A stretch of DNA of 30,910 nucleotides. It comes from Mageeibacillus sp. UBA5747 (GTDB taxonomy: Bacteria; Bacillota; Clostridia; Saccharofermentanales; UBA5734). The notes under the pieces are model-generated. The model ran no database searches, was not told where the DNA came from, and worked only from the letters and a program-made list of their open reading frames with translations. The stretch is from positions 1 to 30,910 of the forward strand of contig DIFN01000041.1 in NCBI GenBank assembly GCA_002419145.1, given 5' to 3'. The position numbers were made by a program, and so were the translations under genes. This document shows positions 23,770 through 30,910 of this stretch, one piece after another (positions within the stretch are counted from its first letter, which is position 1; each line of letters starts with the position of its first letter).

Positions 23770-24831
23770 ATGCCCGAACTGATTGCCAGTACATCCAGTG
23801 GAGACTACCCGATCCTGATCAAAAACGGTGCACTTAGCAGCATCGGCGCCCTGGCCAGCGAAACGGTTGTTGGCCGCCGGGCTTTCATCGTCAGTGATGA
23901 CACCGTTTATCCGCTCTACTATGAGCCAGTGGCCCGGTCGCTCCAGAGCGCTGGCTTCACAGTCTCAGGGTATGCTTTTGCCGCTGGTGAAGGCTCAAAA
24001 ACCGCCACCACGCTCCTCGAGCTATACAGCCAGTTCCATGCGGCCGGACTGTCGCGCTCGGATCTGATTGTCGCCCTGGGCGGTGGTGTCGTCGGCGACG
24101 TCACTGGTTTTGCCGCAGCCACCTACTTGCGGGGGGTGCCGCTGTTCCAGGTCCCGACGACGCTGCTGGCCCAGGTCGATTCATCGATCGGTGGCAAGAC
24201 GGCGATCGACTTGCCTTGCGGCAAGAACCTGGCCGGGGCCTTCTACCAGCCCAAGGCCGTCATCCTCGATCCGACAGTCTTGCGCACCCTGCCCCGCGGC
24301 CGCATGTCTGAAGGCATGGCCGAGGTGATCAAATACGGTCTGATCCGCGACCTGCAACTGTTTGAACAGATTGAAAGCCAGACGTATGACTTGGAATGGG
24401 TGCTCGAACGCTGCATCCGGATCAAGACCACCGTCGTGGCCGCAGATGAACGCGACACGGGCGAGCGCATGCTGCTCAATTTTGGTCATACGGTCGGCCA
24501 TGCCATCGAGAAAATCACCGGCTACACCCAGCTGTCTCACGGCGAAGCCGTGGCAATCGGCATGGTCGTCGCCTGTCAAATCGGGGAAAAAACCGGTCGC
24601 ACCCCTGCTGGAACCGCCGAGCGCCTCTGTAAAGTGCTCGAACATTACCGCCTGCCAACGCAATGCCAGTGGCCGGCCAGCCAACTGATGGGCGCCATTC
24701 ATTCGGACAAGAAGCGACTGGCTGGCAAGCTCTATTACATCCTGCTCAAGCAAGTCGGTGAAGCCGTCCTAAACCCGATGGATCCTGCCGACCTCGAAAA
24801 AGTCCTCGGTGAGGTCGTCGGCCATGGCTAA
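23770..24831 (+). CDS. aroB: 3-dehydroquinate synthase
   Basis: AroB cyclises DAHP to 3-dehydroquinate using NAD and a divalent metal. The 353-aa product has the NAD-binding glycine stretch GGGVVGD (G104-D110), the substrate segment DSSIGGKTAID with K143, and the metal ligands E185 (in GMAEVIKYG), H240 (in NFGHTVGHAIE) and H257 (in SHGEAVAIG). The length is normal. AGGAGG at 23757-23762 is 7 nt before the ATG. It lies 24 nt after aroF, and its last 8 bp overlap the aroA start. Confidence 0.97.
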   Translation: MPELIASTSSGDYPILIKNGALSSIGALASETVVGRRAFIVSDDTVYPLYYEPVARSLQSAGFTVSGYAFAAGEGSKTATTLLELYSQFHAAGLSRSDLIVALGGGVVGDVTGFAAATYLRGVPLFQVPTTLLAQVDSSIGGKTAIDLPCGKNLAGAFYQPKAVILDPTVLRTLPRGRMSEGMAEVIKYGLIRDLQLFEQIESQTYDLEWVLERCIRIKTTVVAADERDTGERMLLNFGHTVGHAIEKITGYTQLSHGEAVAIGMVVACQIGEKTGRTPAGTAERLCKVLEHYRLPTQCQWPASQLMGAIHSDKKRLAGKLYYILLKQVGEAVLNPMDPADLEKVLGEVVGHG

Positions 24832-26056
24832 TCTGCACGTCCTGCCTTCTGTGCTACATGGCCCACTCCTGCCGCCGCCATCTAAAAGTGACGCGCACCG
24901 GGCCCTGATTTGTGCAGCTCTGGCGGGCGAGCTTAGCCAGGTCAAAGGAATCGGAGGTCACCCTTCGGACGACATACTCGCCACCCGCCGCTGCCTTCAG
25001 ACACTCGGTGATGCCATCGTAGCCCATCGTTCCGGCAAAGCACCCATCCAGACACAGATGACGCTCGACTGCCACGAGTCCGGCACGACTTTGCGCCTTA
25101 TGATTCCAGTGGTCTCTGCGCTGGGTGTGTCCGCGACCTTCACCGGCCAAGGCCGCCTGCCCCAGCGTCCGCTGCAGGAATATCGCGCAATTTTTGCCGG
25201 GCATGGCGTGGACCTGATTTTCCCGCCGGAGGGCAGCCTGCCCGTTTCAGTGCGCGGCCAGCTGACCCCGGGCCTTTTCCAAGTGCCAGGCCATGTCAGT
25301 TCCCAGTACCTCTCCGGCTTACTCCTGGCCTTGCCCCTGCTCGATGGTGATTCCGAAATCGTCCTGACCTCACCGCTGGAATCGGCTCCCTATGTCGAAA
25401 TGACCCGCCGGACGCTGGGTGAATTCGGCGTTATGGTGCAAACCACACCGACCGGTTACCAGGTCGCAGGCCGCCAGCGCTTCCTGCCCGTCGACTATAC
25501 GGTGGAAAAGGACTACTCCCAGGCGGCTTTCTGGCTTGTAGCCAATTACCTCGGCAGTGAAATCAAGCTATCCGGTCTGTCCGACCATTCGGCCCAGGGC
25601 GACCGCGCCATCCTGCCGATTTTAGCCAGCCTGGCCAAACACCAGCCGCAGGATCTGCCCTTCATCATCGATGCTGCCCAGATTCCAGACTTGGTTCCGA
25701 TCCTGGCTGTCGCTGCCAGCCTGACCCCGGGACAGACCCGGATTGTCAATGGCGCGCGCCTCCGTCTCAAGGAAAGCGACCGGCTTGCGGTGACGGCGGA
25801 CGTCCTTCAGGCGATCGGAGCCCGGATCCGAGTCGAGGATGACAGCCTGATCATCGACGGCCAGACAGAATTGCCCGGTGGCCAGGCCGATTCGCACGGT
25901 GACCACCGCATCGCCATGGCCCTGGCCATCGCGGCCTTGAAAACAGCCAAGGGTGTCACCATCACCCATGCCGAAGCCGTCCGTAAATCGTATCCAGAAT
26001 TTTTTGCCGAATATTCCCGCCTCGGAGGTATCTGCCATGAGCTCAACCTGGGGTAA
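24824..26056 (+). CDS. aroA: 3-phosphoshikimate 1-carboxyvinyltransferase (EPSP synthase)
   Basis: AroA joins phosphoenolpyruvate to shikimate-3-phosphate. The 410-aa product starts with the substrate-binding PPPSKSDAHR (K21, S22, R26). The phosphoenolpyruvate loop reads ESGTTLRLM (E85-M93), the ESGTT/ESGST form common in clostridia rather than the GNAGT of E. coli. The general base D289 lies in PDLVPILAV, and the RLKESDRL motif (K316, R320) and DHRIAMAL follow. I start at ATG 24824 with GAGG at 24811-24814, 9 nt upstream; an in-frame GTG at 24809 is the alternative and would lack a site. Overlaps: 8 bp with aroB and 20 bp with aroC. Confidence 0.96.
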   Translation: MANLHVLPSVLHGPLLPPPSKSDAHRALICAALAGELSQVKGIGGHPSDDILATRRCLQTLGDAIVAHRSGKAPIQTQMTLDCHESGTTLRLMIPVVSALGVSATFTGQGRLPQRPLQEYRAIFAGHGVDLIFPPEGSLPVSVRGQLTPGLFQVPGHVSSQYLSGLLLALPLLDGDSEIVLTSPLESAPYVEMTRRTLGEFGVMVQTTPTGYQVAGRQRFLPVDYTVEKDYSQAAFWLVANYLGSEIKLSGLSDHSAQGDRAILPILASLAKHQPQDLPFIIDAAQIPDLVPILAVAASLTPGQTRIVNGARLRLKESDRLAVTADVLQAIGARIRVEDDSLIIDGQTELPGGQADSHGDHRIAMALAIAALKTAKGVTITHAEAVRKSYPEFFAEYSRLGGICHELNLG

Positions 26057-27227
26057 TCTTTTGAAAATCAGCATCTTTGGCGAATCCCATGGTCCTGGCA
26101 TTGGGGTCGTGATTCATGGTCTGCCCTCCGGCCATGCCCTGGATCTCGAGGACATCCGGGCGTTCATGCGCCGCCGCGCGCCGGGCCAGACAGCCTGGTC
26201 AACGCCGCGCCAGGAAAAGGACGAGCCCGAGATCCTGTCGGGCTTGTTCGAAGGCCGAACGACGGGCACCCCCCTGATGGCTCTGATTAAGAACACCGAT
26301 ACCCGCTCGGGCGACTACAGCGACCTATTGACCAAACCTCGACCCGGCCACGCCGACCTCACCGGCATGGCCCGCTACCAGGGATTTAATGACCCGCGTG
26401 GCAGCGGCCATTTTTCCGGCCGCCTGACTGCGCCGCTGGTATTTGCTGGAGCGGTCTGCCGCCAGATCCTCCAGGCCAGAAAGATCGAAATCGTCTCCCA
26501 TATCCTGGAAATTGCCGGGATCCGCGACCTGCCTGTCGACACAGCATCACCTGATCTGGCCCTGCTCAAAAGCCTGCAGCACAAGCCGCTGCCCGTTTTG
26601 TCCGATACAGTTGCCGAAGCGATGCAGACAGCCATACTCGAAGCCAAGAACACCCTCGATTCAGTGGGTGGCATCGTCGAGAGTTTGATTGTCGGACTGC
26701 CAGCTGGGATCGGCGACCCGATTTTCGACGGTATCGAATCGCGCCTGGGCAGCATCCTGTTTGCGATTCCAGCCGTCAAAGGCGTCGAGTTCGGCGATGG
26801 GTTCGCCATGGCCAAGCGCCGCGGCTCGACCAACAACGACTCACCAGTTTTCAAAGGCCAGGCGATCCGCTTTGCCACCAATCACGGTGGCGGCGCCGAT
26901 GGTGGAATCAGCAATGGCATGCCGGTCGTGTTTAAAGTCGCCTTCAAGCCGACCGCTTCGATCGGGCGCGAACAGGCGACAATCAATCTGCACACCCTGC
27001 AGCCAGATACGCTGGTGGTCCGCGGTCGCCACGATCCGTGCATCGTCACCCGGGCCGTTCCTGTCGTTGAAGCGGCCGCCGCGATCGCCACCCTCGATCT
27101 ACTGCTGGAATTCGAAGGCCGTTTACCCCTGGCTCAGGCTGTCATTGCTGCCTCGGACCAGAAAGCACAGACGTTAGTCAGCTCGGAGACCACACATGGC
27201 CAGGAGGCAGCCAATGCAGGATCATGA
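26037..27227 (+). CDS. aroC: Chorismate synthase
   Basis: AroC removes phosphate from EPSP to make chorismate, the branch compound, using reduced FMN. The 396-aa product has the signature FGESHG (H18), the RRRAPGQ substrate motif (R45-Q51), the FEGRTTGTP and DTRSGDY motifs and the RGSGHFSGR flavin-binding stretch. The later NHGGGADGGISNGMP segment is also standard. The start ATG at 26037 is set by GGAGGT at 26024-26029; the open frame extends upstream to 25953 inside aroA but without a binding site. It overlaps aroA by 20 bp and aroQ by 14 bp. Confidence 0.97.
   Translation: MSSTWGNLLKISIFGESHGPGIGVVIHGLPSGHALDLEDIRAFMRRRAPGQTAWSTPRQEKDEPEILSGLFEGRTTGTPLMALIKNTDTRSGDYSDLLTKPRPGHADLTGMARYQGFNDPRGSGHFSGRLTAPLVFAGAVCRQILQARKIEIVSHILEIAGIRDLPVDTASPDLALLKSLQHKPLPVLSDTVAEAMQTAILEAKNTLDSVGGIVESLIVGLPAGIGDPIFDGIESRLGSILFAIPAVKGVEFGDGFAMAKRRGSTNNDSPVFKGQAIRFATNHGGGADGGISNGMPVVFKVAFKPTASIGREQATINLHTLQPDTLVVRGRHDPCIVTRAVPVVEAAAAIATLDLLLEFEGRLPLAQAVIAASDQKAQTLVSSETTHGQEAANAGS
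27202..27207 (+). promoter_or_regulatory. Ribosome binding site fixing the start of aroQ
   Basis: AGGAGG lies 6 nt before ATG 27214, within the end of aroC. An earlier ATG at 27196 precedes the site and is unlikely to be used. Confidence 0.75.
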
Positions 27228-27771
27228 AATGGACTGGACCAGCGGCCTGCGCGCTGCCAGCACAGCGGTATTTCGCCCCGATGATTCGTCAGCGGGACTT
27301 GCCCAGGACACGCCTTTCGCGCAAGGTCTGCTCCTAGTCAATGGACCGAATCTCAATCTGCTGGGCCGACGCGACCCGACCCAGTATGGCACATTCACCC
27401 TTGCCGAAGTCGAATCCCGCACCCGGGAGGCCGCCCATGCCGTGGGGTATGCCCTCGACTGTTTCCAATCCAATCACGAAGGCGAACTGGTTGACTTGAT
27501 CCAGGCCGCCCACGTGCATTATGCGGGTATCCTGCTCAATGCCGGTGCCCTGACCCACTACAGCTATGCGTTGCGCGATGCCATCGATGCCTGCAAGATC
27601 CCGGTCATGGAGATTCACATCTCGGACATCGCCAAGCGAGAACCCTTCCGCCAGCTCTCCGTCATTCACCCGGTCTGTGCCGGCCAAGTCAAAGGTCTCG
27701 GCCTCAATAGCTACATCGTCGCGACGAAGGAACTGGCTGCCATCCTGGAAAAAGGGAGAATCGAACCGTGA
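27214..27771 (+). CDS. aroQ: 3-dehydroquinate dehydratase, type II
   Basis: This is the type II enzyme that dehydrates 3-dehydroquinate to 3-dehydroshikimate, the third step of the pathway. The 185-aa product contains NGPNLNLLG (N43-G51), the catalytic tyrosine Y58, SNHEGEL with E89, NAGALTHYS, and the catalytic histidine H135 in EIHISD, followed by KREPFR. Family members have about 145-150 residues. The extra length is an N-terminal leader of about 36 residues with no recognised motif. If the start were the ATG at 27229, part of the leader would be lost, but that codon lacks a good site. The stop overlaps the pheA GTG start as GTGA. Confidence 0.95.
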   Translation: MQDHEMDWTSGLRAASTAVFRPDDSSAGLAQDTPFAQGLLLVNGPNLNLLGRRDPTQYGTFTLAEVESRTREAAHAVGYALDCFQSNHEGELVDLIQAAHVHYAGILLNAGALTHYSYALRDAIDACKIPVMEIHISDIAKREPFRQLSVIHPVCAGQVKGLGLNSYIVATKELAAILEKGRIEP

Positions 27772-28970
27772 ACGACCTGGCCAATCCCCAAGAAGAGCCT
27801 TCCGAACGACCCGACCTCGGCCAGCTGCGCCAGCGGATCAATGCGATCGACAGCCAGATTTTGACCTTGTTTGCCGAACGTATGGAACTGGCCCGTGATG
27901 TGGCCCGGGCCAAGGCCATTTCTGGCGCGGCAGTTTTTGACCCGCTGCGGGAAGACCAGATCGCGGCCAGCGCGCGTGACACGGTCAAAGGTGCCGATGG
28001 AATCCGTGCCGAAAAATTGCTCCGGAGCCTGATGCGCCTGTCCCGTGGGGTCCAGTACGACTTGCTGCTGCCCCATGATCGCAATTTCGGTCTGGGTGAG
28101 CAAATTGCATCAGCCCATGCCAACATGCCGGCAGTTTCCCGCATCATCCATCAGGGCTCAGCAGCATCCTACTCCGGCAAGGCTTGTGCGATCCTGTTTC
28201 CGGACCAGCCGGTGCGCAGTGTCCAGACCTTTGCCGAAGCTTGCTTGCTGGTGGCGAAAAATGAGGCCGATGTCGCGGTCCTGCCGCTGGAAAATTCCAC
28301 TGCCGGCAGTGTCGGTGATGTCTACCAGCTGCTGCAAAGCCACGGCCTTTTTATCTGGCGGTCCTATGACCTTCCCGTACATCACCATCTGATGGCTGTG
28401 CCTGGTGCTACGCTTGAGCAGATCCATACAGTCATTTCCCATCCCCAGGCCCTGGCCCAATGTTCTGACTTCATCCACCGCCACGGCTGGCACACCATCG
28501 AATCTTTAAACACGGCATTCGCCGCAGCCCAGATTGCCCGGGAGGGCGATCCATCCCGGGCCGCCATTGCCTCGCTCGAAGCAGCTCGGACCAGTCGCCT
28601 GCAGGTTCTCAGTGACGACATTAGCAACAGCCGGGAAAACATGACCCGCTTTGTGGTGGTCGGACGCGAACTGGTGATCACGCCCACTGCCAACCGGCTC
28701 AGCCTCGTCCTCAAGACCCCGCATGCCAGCGGTTCCCTGGCCGCCACGTTAGCCCTGTTTTCCGACCGCAACCTCAATTTGTCCAAGATCCACTCCCGAG
28801 CCAACCCGGCAGAGCCGTGGTCCTACCTGTTCGACCTCGATGTTGACTGCCCGGCCAACGATCCCCAGGCGCTGGCAACGCTCTACCAACTGAGCCGGGA
28901 AATGAGCTACCTCCAGCTTCTGGGCTGGTATCCGGCCGAAACCGGCAGCCAACCGGCAGGAGACGACTGA
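27768..28970 (+). CDS. pheA: Bifunctional chorismate mutase / prephenate dehydratase (P-protein)
   Basis: This protein converts chorismate to prephenate and then to phenylpyruvate, the precursor of phenylalanine. The 400-aa product has an AroQ-type chorismate mutase helix bundle (about residues 17-95; LRQRINAID, ERMELARDVARAK, DPLRE). The prephenate dehydratase domain (about 125-300) contains LPLENSTAGSV and the catalytic TRF motif (T293-F295). A C-terminal ACT domain covers about residues 310-390. In the ACT domain the usual ESRP motif reads HSRA (342-345) and the usual GALV region reads GSLA, so phenylalanine feedback may be changed. The start is GTG 27768 with GGGAG 9 nt upstream. The chorismate mutase here serves both branches, since TyrA in this cluster has none. 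Confidence 0.96.
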   Translation: MNDLANPQEEPSERPDLGQLRQRINAIDSQILTLFAERMELARDVARAKAISGAAVFDPLREDQIAASARDTVKGADGIRAEKLLRSLMRLSRGVQYDLLLPHDRNFGLGEQIASAHANMPAVSRIIHQGSAASYSGKACAILFPDQPVRSVQTFAEACLLVAKNEADVAVLPLENSTAGSVGDVYQLLQSHGLFIWRSYDLPVHHHLMAVPGATLEQIHTVISHPQALAQCSDFIHRHGWHTIESLNTAFAAAQIAREGDPSRAAIASLEAARTSRLQVLSDDISNSRENMTRFVVVGRELVITPTANRLSLVLKTPHASGSLAATLALFSDRNLNLSKIHSRANPAEPWSYLFDLDVDCPANDPQALATLYQLSREMSYLQLLGWYPAETGSQPAGDD

Positions 28971-28988
28971 CGAAAAGAGCTACAACCG

Positions 28989-29786
28989 ATGATTGAACTG
29001 CAACACGTCAGCAAAAGTTACAACGGGAAAATCCAGGCCGTCGACCACATGGATTTGTCGGTCCAGCAAGGCGAGATCTTCGGCTTTCTCGGCCCGAATG
29101 GGGCTGGGAAAACAACCACGATCAAGATGATTACCGGCATCCTTGAACCAGACACGGGCACGATCCAAGTCAATGGCTACGACATTGTCAAAGATCCGAT
29201 CCGGGCCAAGCGCTCGTTTGGCTTTGTCCCGGACGATCCCAATATCTTTCCCCGCCTGAAAGCGATCGAATACCTGCGCTTCATCGGCGAAATTTACGAG
29301 GTGGAGCCGGGGGTGCGCCGCCAGCGAACCAGCCAGCTGGCCGATCGCCTCGGCTTGTCGGCAGCCCTGGGCGACCGGATCCAGAGCTTTTCCCATGGCA
29401 TGCGCCAGAAATTGATCATCATCGGTGCACTCCTGCACCAGCCGGCGGTCTGGATCCTCGATGAACCAATGACGGGTCTCGATCCCAAAGCGGCCTTCGA
29501 ACTCAAGGAAATGATGCGCGAGCATGCAGCCGCGGGCAACACAGTCTTTTTTTCAACCCATGTGCTGGATGTCGCGGAAAAAATCTGCGACCGGGTGGCG
29601 ATCATTGACCATGGCAAGATTTTGCTGTGCGGGACCCTGGCCGATCTGCGCGCCCGGACTGCCGAGGATGCTTCCCTGGAGGAGATGTTCCTGAGACTGG
29701 TCGAGCAGGAGGCAGAGCAGGTTGTACCAACTGTCAGCGAACCGGTGGTCCGAAAGCCGCGCTTCCCCTGGGGTAAGCTCAAATGA
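28989..29786 (+). CDS. ABC transporter ATP-binding protein (ABC-2 export type)
   Basis: The 265-aa product is the nucleotide-binding subunit of an export-type ABC transporter. Walker A is GPNGAGKTT (G35-T43). The signature reads FSHGMRQKL (S135-L142), a form usual in ABC-2 exporters. Walker B is ILDEP (D158, E159) and the switch histidine is H191 in FSTHV. The start ATG has only a weak purine-rich site (AAAAGAG at about 28973-28979). It lies 18 nt after pheA and so may be transcribed with the aromatic cluster, but a functional link is not implied. The stop overlaps the permease start as ATGA. The substrate is unknown. Confidence 0.93.
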   Translation: MIELQHVSKSYNGKIQAVDHMDLSVQQGEIFGFLGPNGAGKTTTIKMITGILEPDTGTIQVNGYDIVKDPIRAKRSFGFVPDDPNIFPRLKAIEYLRFIGEIYEVEPGVRRQRTSQLADRLGLSAALGDRIQSFSHGMRQKLIIIGALLHQPAVWILDEPMTGLDPKAAFELKEMMREHAAAGNTVFFSTHVLDVAEKICDRVAIIDHGKILLCGTLADLRARTAEDASLEEMFLRLVEQEAEQVVPTVSEPVVRKPRFPWGKLK

Positions 29787-30910
29787 ACACACTGCCGACC
29801 TTGCGCCGGATCCTGCTCCTGGCTTTGGCGATTATTCGGGGCAACAGCTTTGCCAATTTCTCGGGGGATGCCCAGACAAAAAAGAAACGGCTGAGCGGCT
29901 TGGGCAGTGGGTTGCTGTTTTTCTTCCTGGCCGCCTACTTTGCTTTCATGACGGGCGGCTCGGCCTTTGCCCTGTATGAATTGCTCGCTCCCTTGCAGGT
30001 GCAGAGCCTGCTGCCTGGCCTTTATGTCAGTTCCTCCGTCCTGGCGGTTTTCATATTCGGCGGCCTGTACGTGCTCAGTGTCTTCTACTATGCCAGTGAT
30101 GTCGACAAGATTTTGCCGCTGCCGTTTTCCCCGGAAGAAGTGATCGGCGCCAAATTCATCGTGGTCGCAGCCTATGAATACGTGTTTGTCGCAGGGATTC
30201 TGCTGCCGCCACTTTTGGTCTATGGGGTCAAGAGCCATGCGGCCTGGCCTTATTACGGACTGTTACTGGGCGTCTACCTCCTGTTGCCGCTGATCCCGCT
30301 GGCTCTGGCCACCATCCTGACGATGTTGATCATGCGTTTCACCCCGCTGACGAAAAACAAAGACCGATTCAAGGCGATTGCCAGTGTGCTGCTGCTCTTC
30401 GTCTCGATCGGATTCTCCTATGCCAGTTCTAGCTTGAGCACAAGATCCGGCGCGGATCTGGCTGCCTTCTTCTCCGCCCGGGTGGAACAGACGGCCCGCC
30501 TGACCGCTGCCGTTTTCCCTGGAACGGCCTTTGCGGTCGGATCCCTGACCGCGCACAGCACACCTGCTGCCTTCGGCCAGCTGGCCTTGCTGGTGCTGTT
30601 TTCGGGCATGGCCCTTTTAGCCATGCTGGCTGCTGGCCGCCTGTTGTATTTCAAAGGGGTTATTGGCCTGTCACATGCTGCCAGCCGGGGCAAAGCCCTC
30701 TCGAGTGACGAGCTCGACCGGCAACTGGGAGTTGGCGACCGCCCCCATTCGATTGTCGCTTTTGCGGTCTACATGCAAAAGGAATTCCGGATCCTGGTGC
30801 GCACCCCCATTTTCCTGATGAATAATGTGATCATGAATTTCATGTTCCCGCTGTTTATAGCCATCCCGATCCTTGGCGTCGGCAGCCAGGATGAAGACAT
30901 CCGTCAATTG
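29783..30910 (+). CDS. ABC-2-type transporter permease, 3' end beyond the window
   Basis: The frame opens at the ATG that overlaps the ATPase stop and runs without a stop to the window edge, giving 376 residues. It has a short polar N-terminus (FSGDAQTKKKR), then several hydrophobic segments near residues 41-62, 80-102, 125-145, 155-180, 200-220 and 270-295. A cytoplasmic stretch, YYASDVDKILPLPFSPEEVIGAKF, lies after the second segment and is typical of putative clostridial ABC exporter permeases of this size class. A further amphipathic segment (VAFAVYMQKEFRILVRTP) precedes the next membrane span at the window end. It should pair with the ATPase just upstream. The full length cannot be judged. 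Confidence 0.85.
   Translation, partial: MNTLPTLRRILLLALAIIRGNSFANFSGDAQTKKKRLSGLGSGLLFFFLAAYFAFMTGGSAFALYELLAPLQVQSLLPGLYVSSSVLAVFIFGGLYVLSVFYYASDVDKILPLPFSPEEVIGAKFIVVAAYEYVFVAGILLPPLLVYGVKSHAAWPYYGLLLGVYLLLPLIPLALATILTMLIMRFTPLTKNKDRFKAIASVLLLFVSIGFSYASSSLSTRSGADLAAFFSARVEQTARLTAAVFPGTAFAVGSLTAHSTPAAFGQLALLVLFSGMALLAMLAAGRLLYFKGVIGLSHAASRGKALSSDELDRQLGVGDRPHSIVAFAVYMQKEFRILVRTPIFLMNNVIMNFMFPLFIAIPILGVGSQDEDIRQL

Noticed and set aside
28974..29786. ABC signature FSHGMRQKL as a sign of a degenerate ATPase
   Set aside because: This departure from LSGGQ is common in ABC-2-type exporters, and the Walker motifs and switch histidine are intact.
29294..30238. Minus-strand open frame of 314 codons opposite the ABC transporter genes
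   Set aside because: The plus strand holds a clear ATPase and a permease open to the window end; the minus product shows no motif.
1..30910. CRISPR arrays, insertion sequences, tRNA or rRNA genes, prophage genes
   Set aside because: I looked for regularly spaced repeats, transposase or integrase motifs and conserved RNA gene segments on both strands and saw none.

Overview
The window looks like a chromosomal core segment of a low-to-moderate GC-rich Bacillota member, most likely an anaerobic clostridium-like lineage. The support is the ctsR-mcsA-mcsB-clpC heat-shock operon with a canonical CtsR operator, which is a Bacillota hallmark, strong AGGAGG-type ribosome binding sites throughout, and RpoB/RpoC of Bacillus/Clostridium type. 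I cannot name a genus. Nothing marks the window as mobile: there are no transposases, integrases, CRISPR repeats, tRNA or rRNA genes.

Layout. (1) 1-7621: a sigma-A-type promoter and a roughly 185-nt leader, then rpoB and rpoC. (2) 7622-9775: two minus-strand genes, an Xre-family regulator and a membrane-anchored family-5 solute-binding protein that has no transporter beside it. They end against rpoC at a strong hairpin terminator that sits inside a second, outer inverted repeat. (3) 9776-15437: a divergent regulatory region with a CtsR box, then ctsR-mcsA-mcsB-clpC and a fifth, translationally coupled gene for a CpXC-type zinc-binding protein of unknown role. (4) 15403-16368: a minus-strand zinc-ribbon membrane protein whose 3' end overlaps the CpXC gene by 35 bp. 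(5) 16499-18628: tex. (6) 18765-28970: a tightly packed aromatic amino acid cluster: paaK-like ligase, tyrA, an aroE-aroK gene fusion, aroF, aroB, aroA, aroC, aroQ and pheA. (7) 28989-30910: an ABC-2-type exporter pair, ATPase and permease, the latter cut by the window end.

How the genes work together. CtsR represses the heat-shock operon. McsB, an arginine kinase activated by McsA, marks CtsR and misfolded proteins with phospho-arginine, and ClpC unfolds the marked proteins for ClpP; all key motifs of that circuit are present. The aromatic cluster encodes every step from erythrose-4-phosphate plus phosphoenolpyruvate to chorismate, then both branches to the last keto-acid precursors of tyrosine and phenylalanine; only an aminotransferase is missing. 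DAHP synthase, TyrA and PheA each carry a regulatory domain (a ferredoxin-like domain or an ACT domain), so feedback is probably enzymatic; I saw no T-box or riboswitch before the cluster.

Most of the window is ordinary core genome. The points I consider worth a second look are the 14-bp perfect inverted repeat inside the CpXC gene, the nested inverted repeats at the rpoC/Xre junction, the AroE-AroK fusion, the insert in TyrA, the altered ESRP motif in the PheA ACT domain, the orphan solute-binding protein, and the ligase gene leading the aromatic cluster. I did not find convincing evidence of a wholly new system.
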